Positions 35,657-45,533 of a DNA stretch of 64,000 bases are shown here, one piece after another. This DNA is from an uncultured Luminiphilus sp. (GTDB lineage Bacteria; Pseudomonadota; Gammaproteobacteria; Pseudomonadales; Halieaceae): NCBI GenBank assembly GCA_943840615.1, contig CALSVI010000001.1:85879-149878 (forward strand), read 5' to 3'. A model generated the notes under the pieces. The model saw only the letters and a list, made by a program, of their open reading frames with translations, was not told where the DNA came from and did no database searches. Both the position numbers and the translations under genes were made by a program. The first letter of the stretch is position 1. Each line of letters starts with the position of its first letter.

Positions 35657-38345
35657 ATCTGAAGGTCCACCGGGAGGTTTCCTCGCTTTGCACGGCCCCG
35701 AGTTCGGCAACCAGATCCTGCTCTAACTGAGCCAGCAGGGTGTCGTTATGCAGAGGGCCGCCGGCAGCGTCGGCCAGGAAAAAGAGGTCTTCGACCCGTT
35801 CTCCCAGAGTCTGGATTTTGGCGCCCTGAATCGAGACCTCATAGCGCGATAGCACTGACCCCAGCCGTGCGAGCAGACCCGGCCTGTCTGCCGTTGCCAC
35901 TTCGAGGGTCGTCAAGCCCCCGGATTCGTCCTGTGCGAAGCGGACGGTAGTGGGGATCGAGAAAGCCTTGACGGTTCTGGGGGTATGCCGCGACACGGTT
36001 TTCAGCGCAGCTTGACTCAGGTGTTGTCGGATTCTGTCCTCGATTTCACTGAAGGTATCGGGATGCGAATCCAATGACGCCCCATCACTTTTCAGGACAA
36101 AAAAAGTGTCGAGGGTACTGCCGTCGGCATCACTGTAAATTCGGGCGTCATGGATGCTGAGATCGAGGGTGTCCAGGGCGGCACAGATCCGGGCAAACGT
36201 ATTGGGCTCATCCCGCGTGTGCACGAATATCTGCGTAGCGTTGCCTATCGGCGACTCACTCGCTTGTTTTACCAGGACCAGCGCACCCTGCTGCTGATCG
36301 TGATCCGCAATCGCCTCCGTATGCCAGGCAATATCCTCAGCCCGCTCGCGCAGGAAATAGTCTTCACCCCGGGCAGCCCAGAGTTGGGTCAATTCGTCCT
36401 CCAGAAAGCCCCTGTATTCCAGAGATTCTGCTGCAGCACGTTTGGTGGTGCGGATGACCTCATCCCGATTAAGGGGATTCTCGAGGCCGCGGTTCAGGGC
36501 GCGCCGTGTTTCGGTATAGAGCTGGCGCATCAGTGACGATCGCCAGGCATTCCACAGCTCAGGATTGGTGCCTGCGATGTCGGCCACGGTGAGGGTGTAG
36601 AGATAATCGAGTCGCTCTTCGGTCACCACGATTTCTGCGAATCGCTGGATCTCCTCAGGGTCCGAGATATCCCGTCGCTGAGCAATATGACTCATCAGCA
36701 AATGATTCTTTACTAACCAGACAATCAGCGCTGTATCGGGTTTTGACACGCCATGGTCAGCACAAAATTGCTCAGCGTCCACGGCGCCCAGCTCTGAGTG
36801 ATCGCCGCCTCGACCTTTGCCGATATCATGGAATAGGGCGGCGATATAGAGGAGCCTCGGGTCACGCAGGCGGCGCGCAATGCGGGTCGACACCGGAAAG
36901 CGATCGGTATAGTCGGCGCGCATAAAACGCCGGGTATTGGCAATGACCTCAGTGGTGTGTGCATCCACCGTATAGGCGTGAAACAGATCAAATTGCATCT
37001 GACCGATGATGCTGCCAAATGCCGGCAGGTAGCGGCCCAGCACGCCGTGACGCGACATTCGTCTGAGCTGCTTCGTCATGTTGTGGGGTACCCCGATCAC
37101 CTGCATAAACAGATCGCGATTGACCTGTGATGCGCGAAACGACTCGTCAATCAGGGGCGCATCCCGCCGCAGCAGCCGCTGGGTATTGGGCTCAATTCGG
37201 TCAACCAGTGAGTCGTTACCAATCAGCACAAACAGCCGCAATAAATTGCTGGGGTTGTCACGAAAAACCGCATCATGCCTTGCGCGAATGCGGCCATCGC
37301 TGACCTCGAAGTCATCGTCGATCACGCGGATCGCTGATTCAGGGGCATCGGAGAGTCGATGCTCAAACACTTCTATCAACAGCTCATTCAGTTGGCTCAG
37401 GGTCAGCATCCAACGGTAGTAGACCTGCATAAACTGCTCGACAGCCAGCGTATCGCCGTCGGACATGTCCCACGCCGCAGCCAGTTTTTTCTGATGGTCG
37501 AACAGCAGTCGATCATCGGCGCGACCCGTCATGGTGTGCAACGCAAACCGAACCTGACTCAGAAATTCCTGCCCATTGCGCAATTGGTCGCGCTCTGCGT
37601 CACTCAAAAAGTCAGGCTCATCGATTTCGCTGAGCCCGGCGCCAAAGCACCGCAGCGTGATCCACTCAATGACCTGAAGATCCCGGAGGCCTCCGGGCGA
37701 GCTTTTAATATTAGGTTCTAGGGCATACTCGGTGTTGCTGTATCGATCGTGGCGATTCTGCTGTTCCCCGAGTTTGCCGCGGATAAAGGCGTTGGGGGCC
37801 CACATGCGAGACGGCGCTGTTAACGTTTCCAGCGCGCCTTTCAGTGTGGGGTCGCCCTCAAGATGGCGCGACTCCATCATGGTGGTGACGACGGTGAGAT
37901 CTTCTTCGGCCAGCGCCTCACATTCCGCCAGTGTCCGGACACTGTGGCCAATTTGCAGACCGGTATCCCATAGGCTGGTAACAAAACGCTCCAGTTTGGC
38001 AGCGGTATCGGCGCTGGGCGGCGCACGTGTGAGCAACAGCACATCGATATCCGAGTGCGGAAAGAGCTCCCCCCTACCGTAGCCCCCGACAGCAATCAGC
38101 GCGGTATCAGTGTCTATGCCCACGTATTCCGACCACAGTTGCGTCAATACCGCGTCGACAGCGTCACTGGTCTGTCTCAATAAAGGCGTGATGGCCTTAC
38201 TCGGATGAAAGTTGGCGGCTAGCGAATCCTTTGCCGCTTGCAGGAAGTTTCGTGCTGCCAGAGCAGGATTGACCTCATCGGTCAAAAAATCACCAAACTC
38301 TGGTAGAGGAGTATTGCCCAATCCTTCAGAAGGGGAGGGTTTCAT
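35616..38345 (-). CDS. glnD: Bifunctional uridylyltransferase/uridylyl-removing enzyme GlnD
   Basis: A 909-residue sensor of glutamine that uridylylates and deuridylylates PII proteins. The nucleotidyltransferase motif is GGYGRGELFPHSDID, the HD-domain motif is ALFHDIGKGRGGDH, and two C-terminal ACT domains follow (FARICAALD; RPGLLARLGS). ATG 38345 gives the expected N-terminus and overlaps the end of map by 20 bases; the upstream part of the ORF lies inside map. The arrangement map-glnD-dapC matches Pseudomonas. Confidence 0.96.
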   Translation of the reverse strand: MKPSPSEGLGNTPLPEFGDFLTDEVNPALAARNFLQAAKDSLAANFHPSKAITPLLRQTSDAVDAVLTQLWSEYVGIDTDTALIAVGGYGRGELFPHSDIDVLLLTRAPPSADTAAKLERFVTSLWDTGLQIGHSVRTLAECEALAEEDLTVVTTMMESRHLEGDPTLKGALETLTAPSRMWAPNAFIRGKLGEQQNRHDRYSNTEYALEPNIKSSPGGLRDLQVIEWITLRCFGAGLSEIDEPDFLSDAERDQLRNGQEFLSQVRFALHTMTGRADDRLLFDHQKKLAAAWDMSDGDTLAVEQFMQVYYRWMLTLSQLNELLIEVFEHRLSDAPESAIRVIDDDFEVSDGRIRARHDAVFRDNPSNLLRLFVLIGNDSLVDRIEPNTQRLLRRDAPLIDESFRASQVNRDLFMQVIGVPHNMTKQLRRMSRHGVLGRYLPAFGSIIGQMQFDLFHAYTVDAHTTEVIANTRRFMRADYTDRFPVSTRIARRLRDPRLLYIAALFHDIGKGRGGDHSELGAVDAEQFCADHGVSKPDTALIVWLVKNHLLMSHIAQRRDISDPEEIQRFAEIVVTEERLDYLYTLTVADIAGTNPELWNAWRSSLMRQLYTETRRALNRGLENPLNRDEVIRTTKRAAAESLEYRGFLEDELTQLWAARGEDYFLRERAEDIAWHTEAIADHDQQQGALVLVKQASESPIGNATQIFVHTRDEPNTFARICAALDTLDLSIHDARIYSDADGSTLDTFFVLKSDGASLDSHPDTFSEIEDRIRQHLSQAALKTVSRHTPRTVKAFSIPTTVRFAQDESGGLTTLEVATADRPGLLARLGSVLSRYEVSIQGAKIQTLGERVEDLFFLADAAGGPLHNDTLLAQLEQDLVAELGAVQSEETSRWTFRFERWARGAPPLPF

Positions 38346-39109
38346 CCCGCCTCCGTGTGAGCACCTCACATCCCGATTCGGTGACAACGATGGTGTGCTC
38401 CCATTGTGCAGAAAGTCGGCCGTCGCGGGTGGTGACCGTCCAGCCATCGCGCGTATTGAGCTTGGTGTAGCGTTTGCCAGCATTGATCATGGGTTCCACG
38501 GTGAACGTCATCCCTGGCTCCAGCCGCAGGCCGGTACCAGGCTTACCGTAGTGGAGAATCTGGGGTTCTTCATGAAAAACCTGGCCAATACCGTGCCCGC
38601 AGTATTCGCGCACCACTGAGTAGTAATTGGCTTCGGCATGCTGTTGGATAACATGTCCGAGATCACCCAGTGCTGCGCCGGGTTTCACCAGCGCCAGAGC
38701 CTGATAAAGACACTCCTGAGTGACCCGCATCAGGCGTTCAGCGTGGGGCGCTACATCCCCAACTCCGACCATGATGCTGGTGTCGCCGTGCCAACCGTCT
38801 TTGATCACGGTGACGTCGATGTTGATGATATCGCCGTTACGCAGTTTCTTCGTGTCTGACGGAATGCCGTGGCAAATGACCTCATTAACGGAGGTGCAGA
38901 TAGACTTGGGGAACCCTTTGTAATTCAGCGGTGCGGGGATCGCTTTCTGAACGTTGACGATGTAATCGTGGCAAATACGGTCAATTTCGCCGGTCGTCAT
39001 GCCCGCCTCCACCTGAGGGGCAATCATCTCGAGCACTTCTGCCGCCAAACGGCCAGCTTCGCGCATTTCAGCAATTTCAGTGTCGAGTCTTGGGCTTTAC
39101 GGTGCTCAT
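38326..39109 (-). CDS. map: Methionine aminopeptidase, type I (possible frameshift near the start)
   Basis: A cobalt/iron-type aminopeptidase removing initiator methionine. The metal-ligand segments are INIDVTVIKDGWHGD, EYCGHGIG, FHEEPQ, FTVEPM and SAQWEHT. The open frame begins only at MREAGRL (ATG 39066), about 13 residues later than usual. Removing one base near 39087 joins it to ATG 39109 (MSTVKPK), giving 260 residues, close to E. coli Map. No start codon lies between in the open frame. It is transcribed divergently from rpsB. Confidence 0.9.
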
Positions 39110-39183
39110 GGAGTGCGCCCTGTGGCGTCAGTTTTCGGGAGGGCGAGAGTGTAACCGACTCTGGGGCCCAATGGGGGTGCGCT

Positions 39184-39211
39184 TTTACTGCCGGCGGTGC
39201 TGTGGTATAAA
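39184..39211 (+). promoter_or_regulatory. Sigma-70 promoter of rpsB-tsf
   Basis: TTTACT and TATAAA hexamers are separated by 16 bases in the map-rpsB divergent gap. Transcription would start near 39218, leaving about 130 bases of leader. Confidence 0.6.
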
Positions 39212-39217
39212 GCGCGC

Positions 39218-39346
39218 CGCTGGAAGTTTCTGGCACAGCCAATTGTGGCAAATAGCACGTCCCATCGCAGTTGCGGACCCGGGTGCCGGTTTCCGGTTGG
39301 AGTCGCAGGAAGGGACGGAAGGTTAACCCAAACAGAGAGTTTGACT
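39218..39346 (+). promoter_or_regulatory. Candidate S2-binding leader of rpsB
   Basis: The long rpsB leader contains self-complementary stretches (ACCCGGGTGCCGG; TTTCCGG...) and a purine-rich segment GGAAGGGACGGAAGGTTAACCC close to the start. In gammaproteobacteria the rpsB leader mediates autoregulation by S2. Assignment is by position; structure was not computed. Confidence 0.35.
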
Positions 39347-40302
39347 ATGACGCAGGTAAGCATGCGCGACTTGCTGCAAGCAGGTGCGCACTTCGGACAC
39401 CAGACCCGTTTCTGGAACCCCAAAATGGACCAATACATTTTTGGGGCCCGCAACAAAATCCACATTATCAATCTTGAGCACACCGTGCCCGCTTTTAACG
39501 ACGCCTTGACCACGGTGCAGCGCCTGGCAGAGAAGAAAAATCAGGTGATGTTCGTCGGTACCAAGCGCGCGGCCGGCAAGATCATTGAGGAACATGCCCG
39601 ACGTTGCGGCATGCCCTTCGTGAGCCACCGCTGGCTGGGTGGCATGCTTACTAACTACAAAACGATCCGCTCATCGATCAAGCGATTGCGCGAGCTTGAA
39701 GAGCAAGAGAGCAATGGCACCTTTGCCAAGCTGACCAAAAAAGAGGCCTTGATGCGGTCTCGCATGAAAGAAAAGCTTGAGCGCTCTATCGGCGGTATCA
39801 AGGAAATGTCGGGTTTGCCCGACGTGTTGTTCGTGGTGGATGTAGATCACGAGCGCATTGCCGTCACCGAAGCGAATAAGCTTGGGTATTCCCGTGATTG
39901 GCATTGTCGACACCAATAGCGATCCCGATGGCGTGGATTATCGTGATTCCCGGTAATGACGATGCCATCCGCGCCGTTAAGCTTTACGTCACGGCCGTGG
40001 CTGATGCGGTTCTGGCAGGAAAGGCTCAGGCTGGTGAGGTGGTGTCGGCGGATGAGTTTGTCGAAGTCACAGAACCTGAGGCAGAGTCAGCTCCCGCAGT
40101 CGAGGCTGGTGAAGCACCTGCAGAAGAGGCCGGCGAGGCAGTAGCGCCGGAGGCCGAGGCTGCAGTACCGGCCGCAGCGGCCGAGGTGGCGCCCGAGACT
40201 CAAGAGGCCGATTCTGGTGCGAGTGCAGACTCAGGTGCTGCCGAAAGCGCTGCTGAAGAGGCTGAAAATTCGGCTGAAGAGGCTGAAACCCCGGCTTCCT
40301 GA
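39347..40302 (+). CDS. rpsB: 30S ribosomal protein S2, interrupted by two frameshifts, with an acidic tail
   Basis: S2 is essential for 30S function. The first frame runs from ATG 39347 ([13 protein letters not shown]) to about 39886. An extra G in CTTGGGTATT and an extra C near 39938 (TTATCGTGATT) break the frame; deleting both restores [17 protein letters not shown] and [17 protein letters not shown]. The repaired protein would be 317 residues, with a roughly 80-residue Ala/Glu-rich C-terminal tail beyond the normal S2 end. Two lesions in an essential gene point to sequence error. Confidence 0.92.
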
Positions 40303-40338
40303 GGTTCGACGAGGCGACAATGCCCGTTGCGTGATCAC

Positions 40339-40354
40339 GGGGCCTTCAGGCCCC
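40339..40354 (+). terminator. Hairpin between rpsB and tsf, possible attenuator
   Basis: A perfect GGGGCC/GGCCCC stem with a TTCA loop lies 36 bases after the rpsB stop, followed by TATTATTAAC rather than a clean T-run. It may partially terminate or stabilise the rpsB message. Confidence 0.5.
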
Positions 40355-40403
40355 TATTATTAACTGTTTAGCCGCCGGTGAGGCGGTTTCATGAGGTGAA
40401 AGC

Positions 40404-41261
40404 ATGTCTGCTGCATTGGTGAAAGAACTGCGCGAGAGGACTGGCTTGGGTCTGCTTGAATGCAAGAAAGCGCTGGCCGAGGCAGGAGGGGATGTCGACG
40501 CGGCGATCGAGGCTTTACGCAAGTCCAGTGGGATGAAGGCAGCAAAAAAAGCGGGCAGGACGGCGGCCGATGGTGTGGTTGCTATTCAGACGGCCGCCGA
40601 TGGTAGCTTCGGGGCCATGATCGAAATTAATAGCGAGACGGATTTTGTCGCTCGCGACGAGAACTTTCTCACTTTCGTTCACAGCGTATTGGCTAAGGCA
40701 TTTGAGCAGCGCATCAGTGATGTAACGTCGCTCGCAGAGGGTGAGATCGAGGAGGCGCGTCAGGCGCTGGTTCAAAAAATCGGCGAAAATATTAGCGTTC
40801 GCCGGGTGGCGACCCATGAAGCCGACGCCGGCGTGATCGGCGGGTATGTCCACGGTAATAATCGCATCGCGGTTCTGGTTTCGCTAAAGGCTGGTTCCGA
40901 GGAACTTGCACGGGACGTTGCGATGCACGTGGCGGCGGTGAATCCTCAGGTGGTCTCGCCAGATCATATGCCCCAGGAACTGGTGGCCAAAGAGCGAGAA
41001 ATATATGCCGCTCAGGCTCAAGATTCGGGCAAGCCGCCCGAAATCGTCGAGAAAATGATCGATGGCAGAATTCGCAAGTTTCTGTCAGAGAATAGTTTGA
41101 CTGAGCAGGCGTTCGTTAAAGATCCCGACCTCACAGTGGGCAAGCTCGTGGCGCAAGCGGGGGCGGAAATCCTCGGTTTTACGCGCTTTGAGGTGGGTGA
41201 AGGCATCGAAGTGGAGAAAGTCGATTTCGCCACAGAAGTGGCAGCGCAGCTCGGCGGCTGA
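40404..41261 (+). CDS. tsf: Elongation factor Ts
   Basis: A 285-residue nucleotide exchange factor for EF-Tu. The N-terminal UBA-like domain reads [20 protein letters not shown], the core contains [14 protein letters not shown], and [15 protein letters not shown] follows. GAGGTG precedes the ATG. It follows rpsB as in most bacteria. Confidence 0.97.
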   Translation: MSAALVKELRERTGLGLLECKKALAEAGGDVDAAIEALRKSSGMKAAKKAGRTAADGVVAIQTAADGSFGAMIEINSETDFVARDENFLTFVHSVLAKAFEQRISDVTSLAEGEIEEARQALVQKIGENISVRRVATHEADAGVIGGYVHGNNRIAVLVSLKAGSEELARDVAMHVAAVNPQVVSPDHMPQELVAKEREIYAAQAQDSGKPPEIVEKMIDGRIRKFLSENSLTEQAFVKDPDLTVGKLVAQAGAEILGFTRFEVGEGIEVEKVDFATEVAAQLGG

Positions 41262-41401
41262 TTGCGCGACTCACCCTGAACCACTCTGGGGGTCCAAACA
41301 GCGTCGCGATGACAAGAATCACCAAGGTTTCCGTGTGAACTGTGGTCTCGGAGTCCGGTAGCATGACGGGACAAGCGGTGATCAGGTGGAGAGAGGCGTA
41401 G

Positions 41402-42121
41402 ATGGCGGCAGACAAGGTTTATAAGCGCATACTGCTCAAGTTGAGCGGTGAAGCGCTGACCGGTCAGGAAGCCTACGGTATTGACCCCAAAGTACTCGAT
41501 CAGCTGGCGCTCGAAATTGGGCAACTGGTTGGTATCGGCGTGCAGGTGGGACTGGTAGTCGGTGGCGGCAACCTATTTCGAGGGGCGGCACTGAGCGCGG
41601 CGGGCCTAGATCGCGTCACTGGCGACCATATGGGGATGTTAGCGACGGTGATGAACGCCTTGGCACTCCGTGATGCACTGGAACGTTCCAATATTGCCAC
41701 CCAGGCGATGTCTTCCATTCCGATGAGCGGGGTGGTGGAGCACTACGACCGCCGCAAGGCGATCCGGGCCCTGTCCAACGGCGACGTGGTTATTTTCGCG
41801 GCAGGCACCGGCAATCCGTTTTTTACCACTGACTCCTCGGCCTGCCTGCGCGGTATCGAGGTCAAGGCTGATGTGGTGTTAAAAGCCACGAAGGTCGATG
41901 GTGTCTACAGCGCTGATCCGGTGACGCACCCGGACGCCGTGAAATACGACGTCCTCAACTACGACGAAGTACTGGACAAAAAACTCGGGGTGATGGATTT
42001 GACGGCGATTTGTCTGGTCCGGGACCATGGTATGCCCGTTAGGGTATTTAACATGGCGCAGCGGGGTGCGCTCCTCAACATCGTTCGGGGCGGGGATGAG
42101 GGCACCCTGATTCAGGCCTGA
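41402..42121 (+). CDS. pyrH: Uridylate kinase
   Basis: A 239-residue amino-acid-kinase-fold UMP kinase with [20 protein letters not shown] and the late [12 protein letters not shown] segment. It makes UDP for nucleotide and envelope precursor synthesis. GGAGAGAGGCGT precedes ATG 41402. The 140-base gap to tsf holds no other gene and may contain its promoter. Confidence 0.97.
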   Translation: MAADKVYKRILLKLSGEALTGQEAYGIDPKVLDQLALEIGQLVGIGVQVGLVVGGGNLFRGAALSAAGLDRVTGDHMGMLATVMNALALRDALERSNIATQAMSSIPMSGVVEHYDRRKAIRALSNGDVVIFAAGTGNPFFTTDSSACLRGIEVKADVVLKATKVDGVYSADPVTHPDAVKYDVLNYDEVLDKKLGVMDLTAICLVRDHGMPVRVFNMAQRGALLNIVRGGDEGTLIQA

Positions 42122-42158
42122 TCAGGATGAATGAGAAGACAAAGTAGGATCAGCGACA

Positions 42159-42716
42159 ATGATTGATGACATCAAACAGGATACCGAAGATCGCATGGGT
42201 AAAGCCCTCGATGCGCTCTCTCATAACTTCAATAAAATCCGCACCGGTCGCGCGCATCCCAGTTTACTGGACAGTATTCGGCTCGATTATTACGGCGCGG
42301 AAACCCCGCTGAATCAGTTGGCGAACATCAATATCGAAGATGCCCGGACCCTCAGCGTTGTGGCGTTCGATAGAGCGATTACGCCAGATATTGAGCGTGC
42401 CATTATGAAATCTGATTTGGGTTTGAATCCCGCAACCGCGGGCGATGTGATGCGAATTCCCATGCCGGTACTCACGGAGGAGACCCGTAAGGGGTATATC
42501 AAGCAAGCCCGCGGTGAGGCCGAATCGGCTCGCGTGTCGGTGCGCAGTGCCAGACGTGACGGGCTGGGATTACTGAAAGAATTGCTGAAGGAGAAGGAAA
42601 TCTCCGAGGACGAAGAGCGGCGCGGTCATGATGTCATCCAGAAACTGACCGATGACCATGTGGCCAGAGTAGAGGTTGCTCTGGGTCAGAAAGAAGCCGA
42701 TCTGATGGCGATCTGA
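42159..42716 (+). CDS. frr: Ribosome recycling factor
   Basis: The 185-residue two-domain factor that, with EF-G, splits post-termination ribosomes. It has [19 protein letters not shown], the [14 protein letters not shown] domain II start, and the long closing helix. It sits between pyrH and uppS, the usual order. Confidence 0.97.
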   Translation: MIDDIKQDTEDRMGKALDALSHNFNKIRTGRAHPSLLDSIRLDYYGAETPLNQLANINIEDARTLSVVAFDRAITPDIERAIMKSDLGLNPATAGDVMRIPMPVLTEETRKGYIKQARGEAESARVSVRSARRDGLGLLKELLKEKEISEDEERRGHDVIQKLTDDHVARVEVALGQKEADLMAI

Positions 42717-42735
42717 GACTCGAGAGGAATTACCC

Positions 42736-43476
42736 TTGCAAGCGTCCGAGATCCAACTCCGCAGCGTTCCCCGTCACCTCGCTATTATCATGGACGGTAA
42801 TAACCGGTGGGCGCGTCGCGAGGGCTATCCGGGTGTTGCAGGGCATCGGGCGGGCGCCGAAGTCGTGCGTGAGATCGTCTCTGCCTGCGAAGCGCGTGGA
42901 GTTCGCTATCTGACTTTGTTCGCGTTCTCGAGCGAGAACTGGGGTAGACCAAGGGCTGAAGTGCGGGCTTTGCTGGCGCTGCTCTCGCGCTATCTGCGCA
43001 ATGAAGTGGCCAAACTGAAATCAGATGGTGTTCGTCTGCGCGTGATCGGTCGCAGGGATCGTTTTAGTCCGCATTTGCAGCGCCTCATCGCTAGGGCTGA
43101 AACCGCTACCGAGGCAGGCGAGCGTGCAACCCTCACCCTCGCGCTCGACTATGGTGGACGCTGGGATGTCGCGCAGGTCACCCGGTCCATTGCCCTCGAT
43201 GTTGCAGCCGGTATGATTCAGCCCGACGATATCAGTGAAGAGTCGATTTCTGCGAGACTCGCCACGGCGGATCTTCCAGATCCTGATCTGTGTATCCGCA
43301 CGGCAGGCGAGACCCGGATCTCTAACTTTCTGCTGTGGCAGTTCGCCTATGCCGAGTTCTGGTTTACCGAGGTGCTGTGGCCAGATTTTGATGAGACGGT
43401 GTTGGATCTCGCTCTGGCTGACTATGCGGTGCGTGAGCGGCGCTTTGGTATGCGCCCCTTGTTGCATCGTTATTAA
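42736..43476 (+). CDS. uppS: Undecaprenyl diphosphate synthase
   Basis: A 246-residue cis-prenyltransferase making the C55 lipid carrier for peptidoglycan and O-antigen. It has IIMDGNNRWARREG with the catalytic aspartate, FAFSSENWGRP and the final RTAGETRISNFLLWQ-type motif. It starts at TTG 42736 with AGAGGA upstream; no ATG fits the conserved N-terminus. Confidence 0.95.
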   Translation: MQASEIQLRSVPRHLAIIMDGNNRWARREGYPGVAGHRAGAEVVREIVSACEARGVRYLTLFAFSSENWGRPRAEVRALLALLSRYLRNEVAKLKSDGVRLRVIGRRDRFSPHLQRLIARAETATEAGERATLTLALDYGGRWDVAQVTRSIALDVAAGMIQPDDISEESISARLATADLPDPDLCIRTAGETRISNFLLWQFAYAEFWFTEVLWPDFDETVLDLALADYAVRERRFGMRPLLHRY

Positions 43477-43497
43477 CGGTTGTAAGGAGGCAGGCGC

Positions 43498-44334
43498 ATG
43501 CTTCGGCAGAGGGTGATCACAGCGCTGATTCTCGCGGGTGCCTTCATCGCTATCCTGGCTCTCGCGCCGTTTCCGGTTCAATCCTTATTGTTTGCCTTAA
43601 TAGCATCTGCCGGCGCCTGGGAATGGGCTGCATTGGTGGGTGCGCGCTCAGTCATGCTGCGACTGGTTTACGCTTCGCTGATACCGCTTCTTTGCGTCGC
43701 ACTGTGGATTGGTATTGATCTAGGTGGCACACAATCTGCGGCAGCGGCACAGCCGTGGTTGGCAGCAGCAGCGCTGCTCTGGTCGGCAATGTTGCTGGGG
43801 CTGAAGTACTACCCCGCGGGCGGTTGGTTGTGGGGCCAAGCTTGGATCCGCGCCATAATGGGGTGGTTCATGCTCACCGCTACCTGGTTGGCGGTATCAG
43901 TTTGCCTGATACTGACAAATGGTCCAATTGTATTGTTTGTGTTGATCCTGACGGTTGCGGTCGCCGATATCGGTGCTTATTTCGCAGGACGACGTTTTGG
44001 TCAACACGCGCTGGCGGCCGCCATCAGTCCCGCCAAGACCTGGGAGGGATTTTGGGGCGGTATGCTGGGCGTGGCTGCCCTCGCACTATTCATTTCGCAA
44101 AACCTTCCTCTTTCACAGCTGCATCTTGGCTGGGGATCCCTGCTGGTGTTAGGCCTGGCCACAGCCGGTGCTTCCGTTGTGGGTGATCTCACAGTGAGCT
44201 TGCTCAAACGCGAAGTCGGGTTGAAAGATTCGGGATCTCTGCTGCCCGGACACGGCGGATTATTGGATCGTCTGGACAGTATCTGTGGGGCTGCGCCCGT
44301 CTTTGCGCTGGGTCTCCTGCTGGTGGGGTACTGA
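43498..44334 (+). CDS. cdsA: Phosphatidate cytidylyltransferase
   Basis: A 278-residue multi-pass inner-membrane enzyme making CDP-diacylglycerol. Several TM segments are visible and the signature S-x-KR-x3-KD appears as VSLLKREVGLKDSG...GHGGLLDRLDS. GTAAGGAGG precedes the ATG. It ends three bases before dxr. Confidence 0.96.
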   Translation: MLRQRVITALILAGAFIAILALAPFPVQSLLFALIASAGAWEWAALVGARSVMLRLVYASLIPLLCVALWIGIDLGGTQSAAAAQPWLAAAALLWSAMLLGLKYYPAGGWLWGQAWIRAIMGWFMLTATWLAVSVCLILTNGPIVLFVLILTVAVADIGAYFAGRRFGQHALAAAISPAKTWEGFWGGMLGVAALALFISQNLPLSQLHLGWGSLLVLGLATAGASVVGDLTVSLLKREVGLKDSGSLLPGHGGLLDRLDSICGAAPVFALGLLLVGY

Positions 44335-44337
44335 TTG

Positions 44338-45525
44338 ATGCGTCGGGTGGCGGTCTTGGGGGCCACAGGGTCAATCGGCCGGTCGACGCTCGATGTGATT
44401 CAGCGCCACCCCAACCGGTATCGGGCGACAGTCATGGCGGCTAACCGGTCCGTCGATGACATGGAAGCGCTCTGTCGGACACATCGTCCTCTACATGCCG
44501 TGATGGGTGACCCGCAGGCAGCGTCCGTTTTGGCGGAGCGGCTGACCGATGTGCCATCAGTGGCGGTCTCCTCGGGAGCCGAGATACTGGATGACCTGGT
44601 GGCAGACGCTGCCGTTGATACAGTGGTGGCCGGCATTGTCGGCTTCGCAGGACTTCGTCCCACGCTGAGTGCGGCTCGAGCCGGAAAAATTATTCTACTC
44701 GCCAATAAAGAGGCGCTGGTCAGTGCCGGCGGGCTGTTTATGGAGGCCGTGCGGGCGGGCGGGGCAACTCTGCTACCCGTGGACAGCGAGCACAATGCAA
44801 TGCATCAGTGCCTCCCGGTCGATCTCGAGGGTCGACCCAACATGAGCGATGTCGAAAAAATCATACTGACTGCCTCCGGCGGTCCTTTCCGAGGCCGGTC
44901 TCGGGCCTCGCTCGATGCGGTCACACCTGAAGAAGCCTGTGCACACCCCAATTGGTCTATGGGGCAAAAAATATCGGTGGACTCTGCGACTTTGGCGAAC
45001 AAAGGGTTGGAGCTGGCGGAAGCCTGCTGGCTATTTGACCGCAAGCCCGAGCAGATTGAGATTGTGGTGCACCCACAGAGCATTGTGCACTCCATGATTC
45101 GATATCGCGATGGCTCCACGCTAGCGCAGCTCGGTCAACCTGATATGCGAACGCCCATCGCCTATTGTCTCGCTTGGCCCGAGCGTGTTGACGCGGGGGT
45201 CGCTCCACTCGATATCGTGGCCGCGGCGCGGCTGGATTTCGAAGCGCCCGATCTGGAGGCATTTCCCTGTCTCGCGCTGGCACAGTGGGCGATTACCCAA
45301 CCGGGCGGCATGTGTGTTTACAGTGCCGCCAATGAAGTCGCGGTAGCGGCATTTCTGGCGGGTGATATGCGCTTTACGGACATCGACAAGGTGATTGCCG
45401 GCACGCTCCAAGGAGTCGATTTAGCGGAACCTGAGAGTCTCGATGCGGTCCAAGCGCTTGATCAGACAGCGCGTGACGTCGCGGCCACACAGATTGCGGG
45501 TTTGGTTGCCCGCTCCGAAGCATAG
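44338..45525 (+). CDS. dxr: 1-deoxy-D-xylulose 5-phosphate reductoisomerase
   Basis: A 395-residue NADPH enzyme of the MEP isoprenoid pathway. NADPH binding is in VLGATGSIGRS; metal and substrate residues lie in LLANKEALVSAG, VDSEHNA, ASGGPFR and SATLANKGLE. ATG 44338 is preferred over the preceding in-frame TTG. It feeds isoprenoid units to UppS in the same operon. Confidence 0.96.
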   Translation: MRRVAVLGATGSIGRSTLDVIQRHPNRYRATVMAANRSVDDMEALCRTHRPLHAVMGDPQAASVLAERLTDVPSVAVSSGAEILDDLVADAAVDTVVAGIVGFAGLRPTLSAARAGKIILLANKEALVSAGGLFMEAVRAGGATLLPVDSEHNAMHQCLPVDLEGRPNMSDVEKIILTASGGPFRGRSRASLDAVTPEEACAHPNWSMGQKISVDSATLANKGLELAEACWLFDRKPEQIEIVVHPQSIVHSMIRYRDGSTLAQLGQPDMRTPIAYCLAWPERVDAGVAPLDIVAAARLDFEAPDLEAFPCLALAQWAITQPGGMCVYSAANEVAVAAFLAGDMRFTDIDKVIAGTLQGVDLAEPESLDAVQALDQTARDVAATQIAGLVARSEA

Positions 45526-45533
45526 GACATTCA

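Noticed and set aside
39886..39938. Programmed ribosomal frameshifting in rpsB
   Set aside because: There is no slippery heptamer or stimulatory structure, two separate shifts would be needed, and S2 is not known to use recoding.
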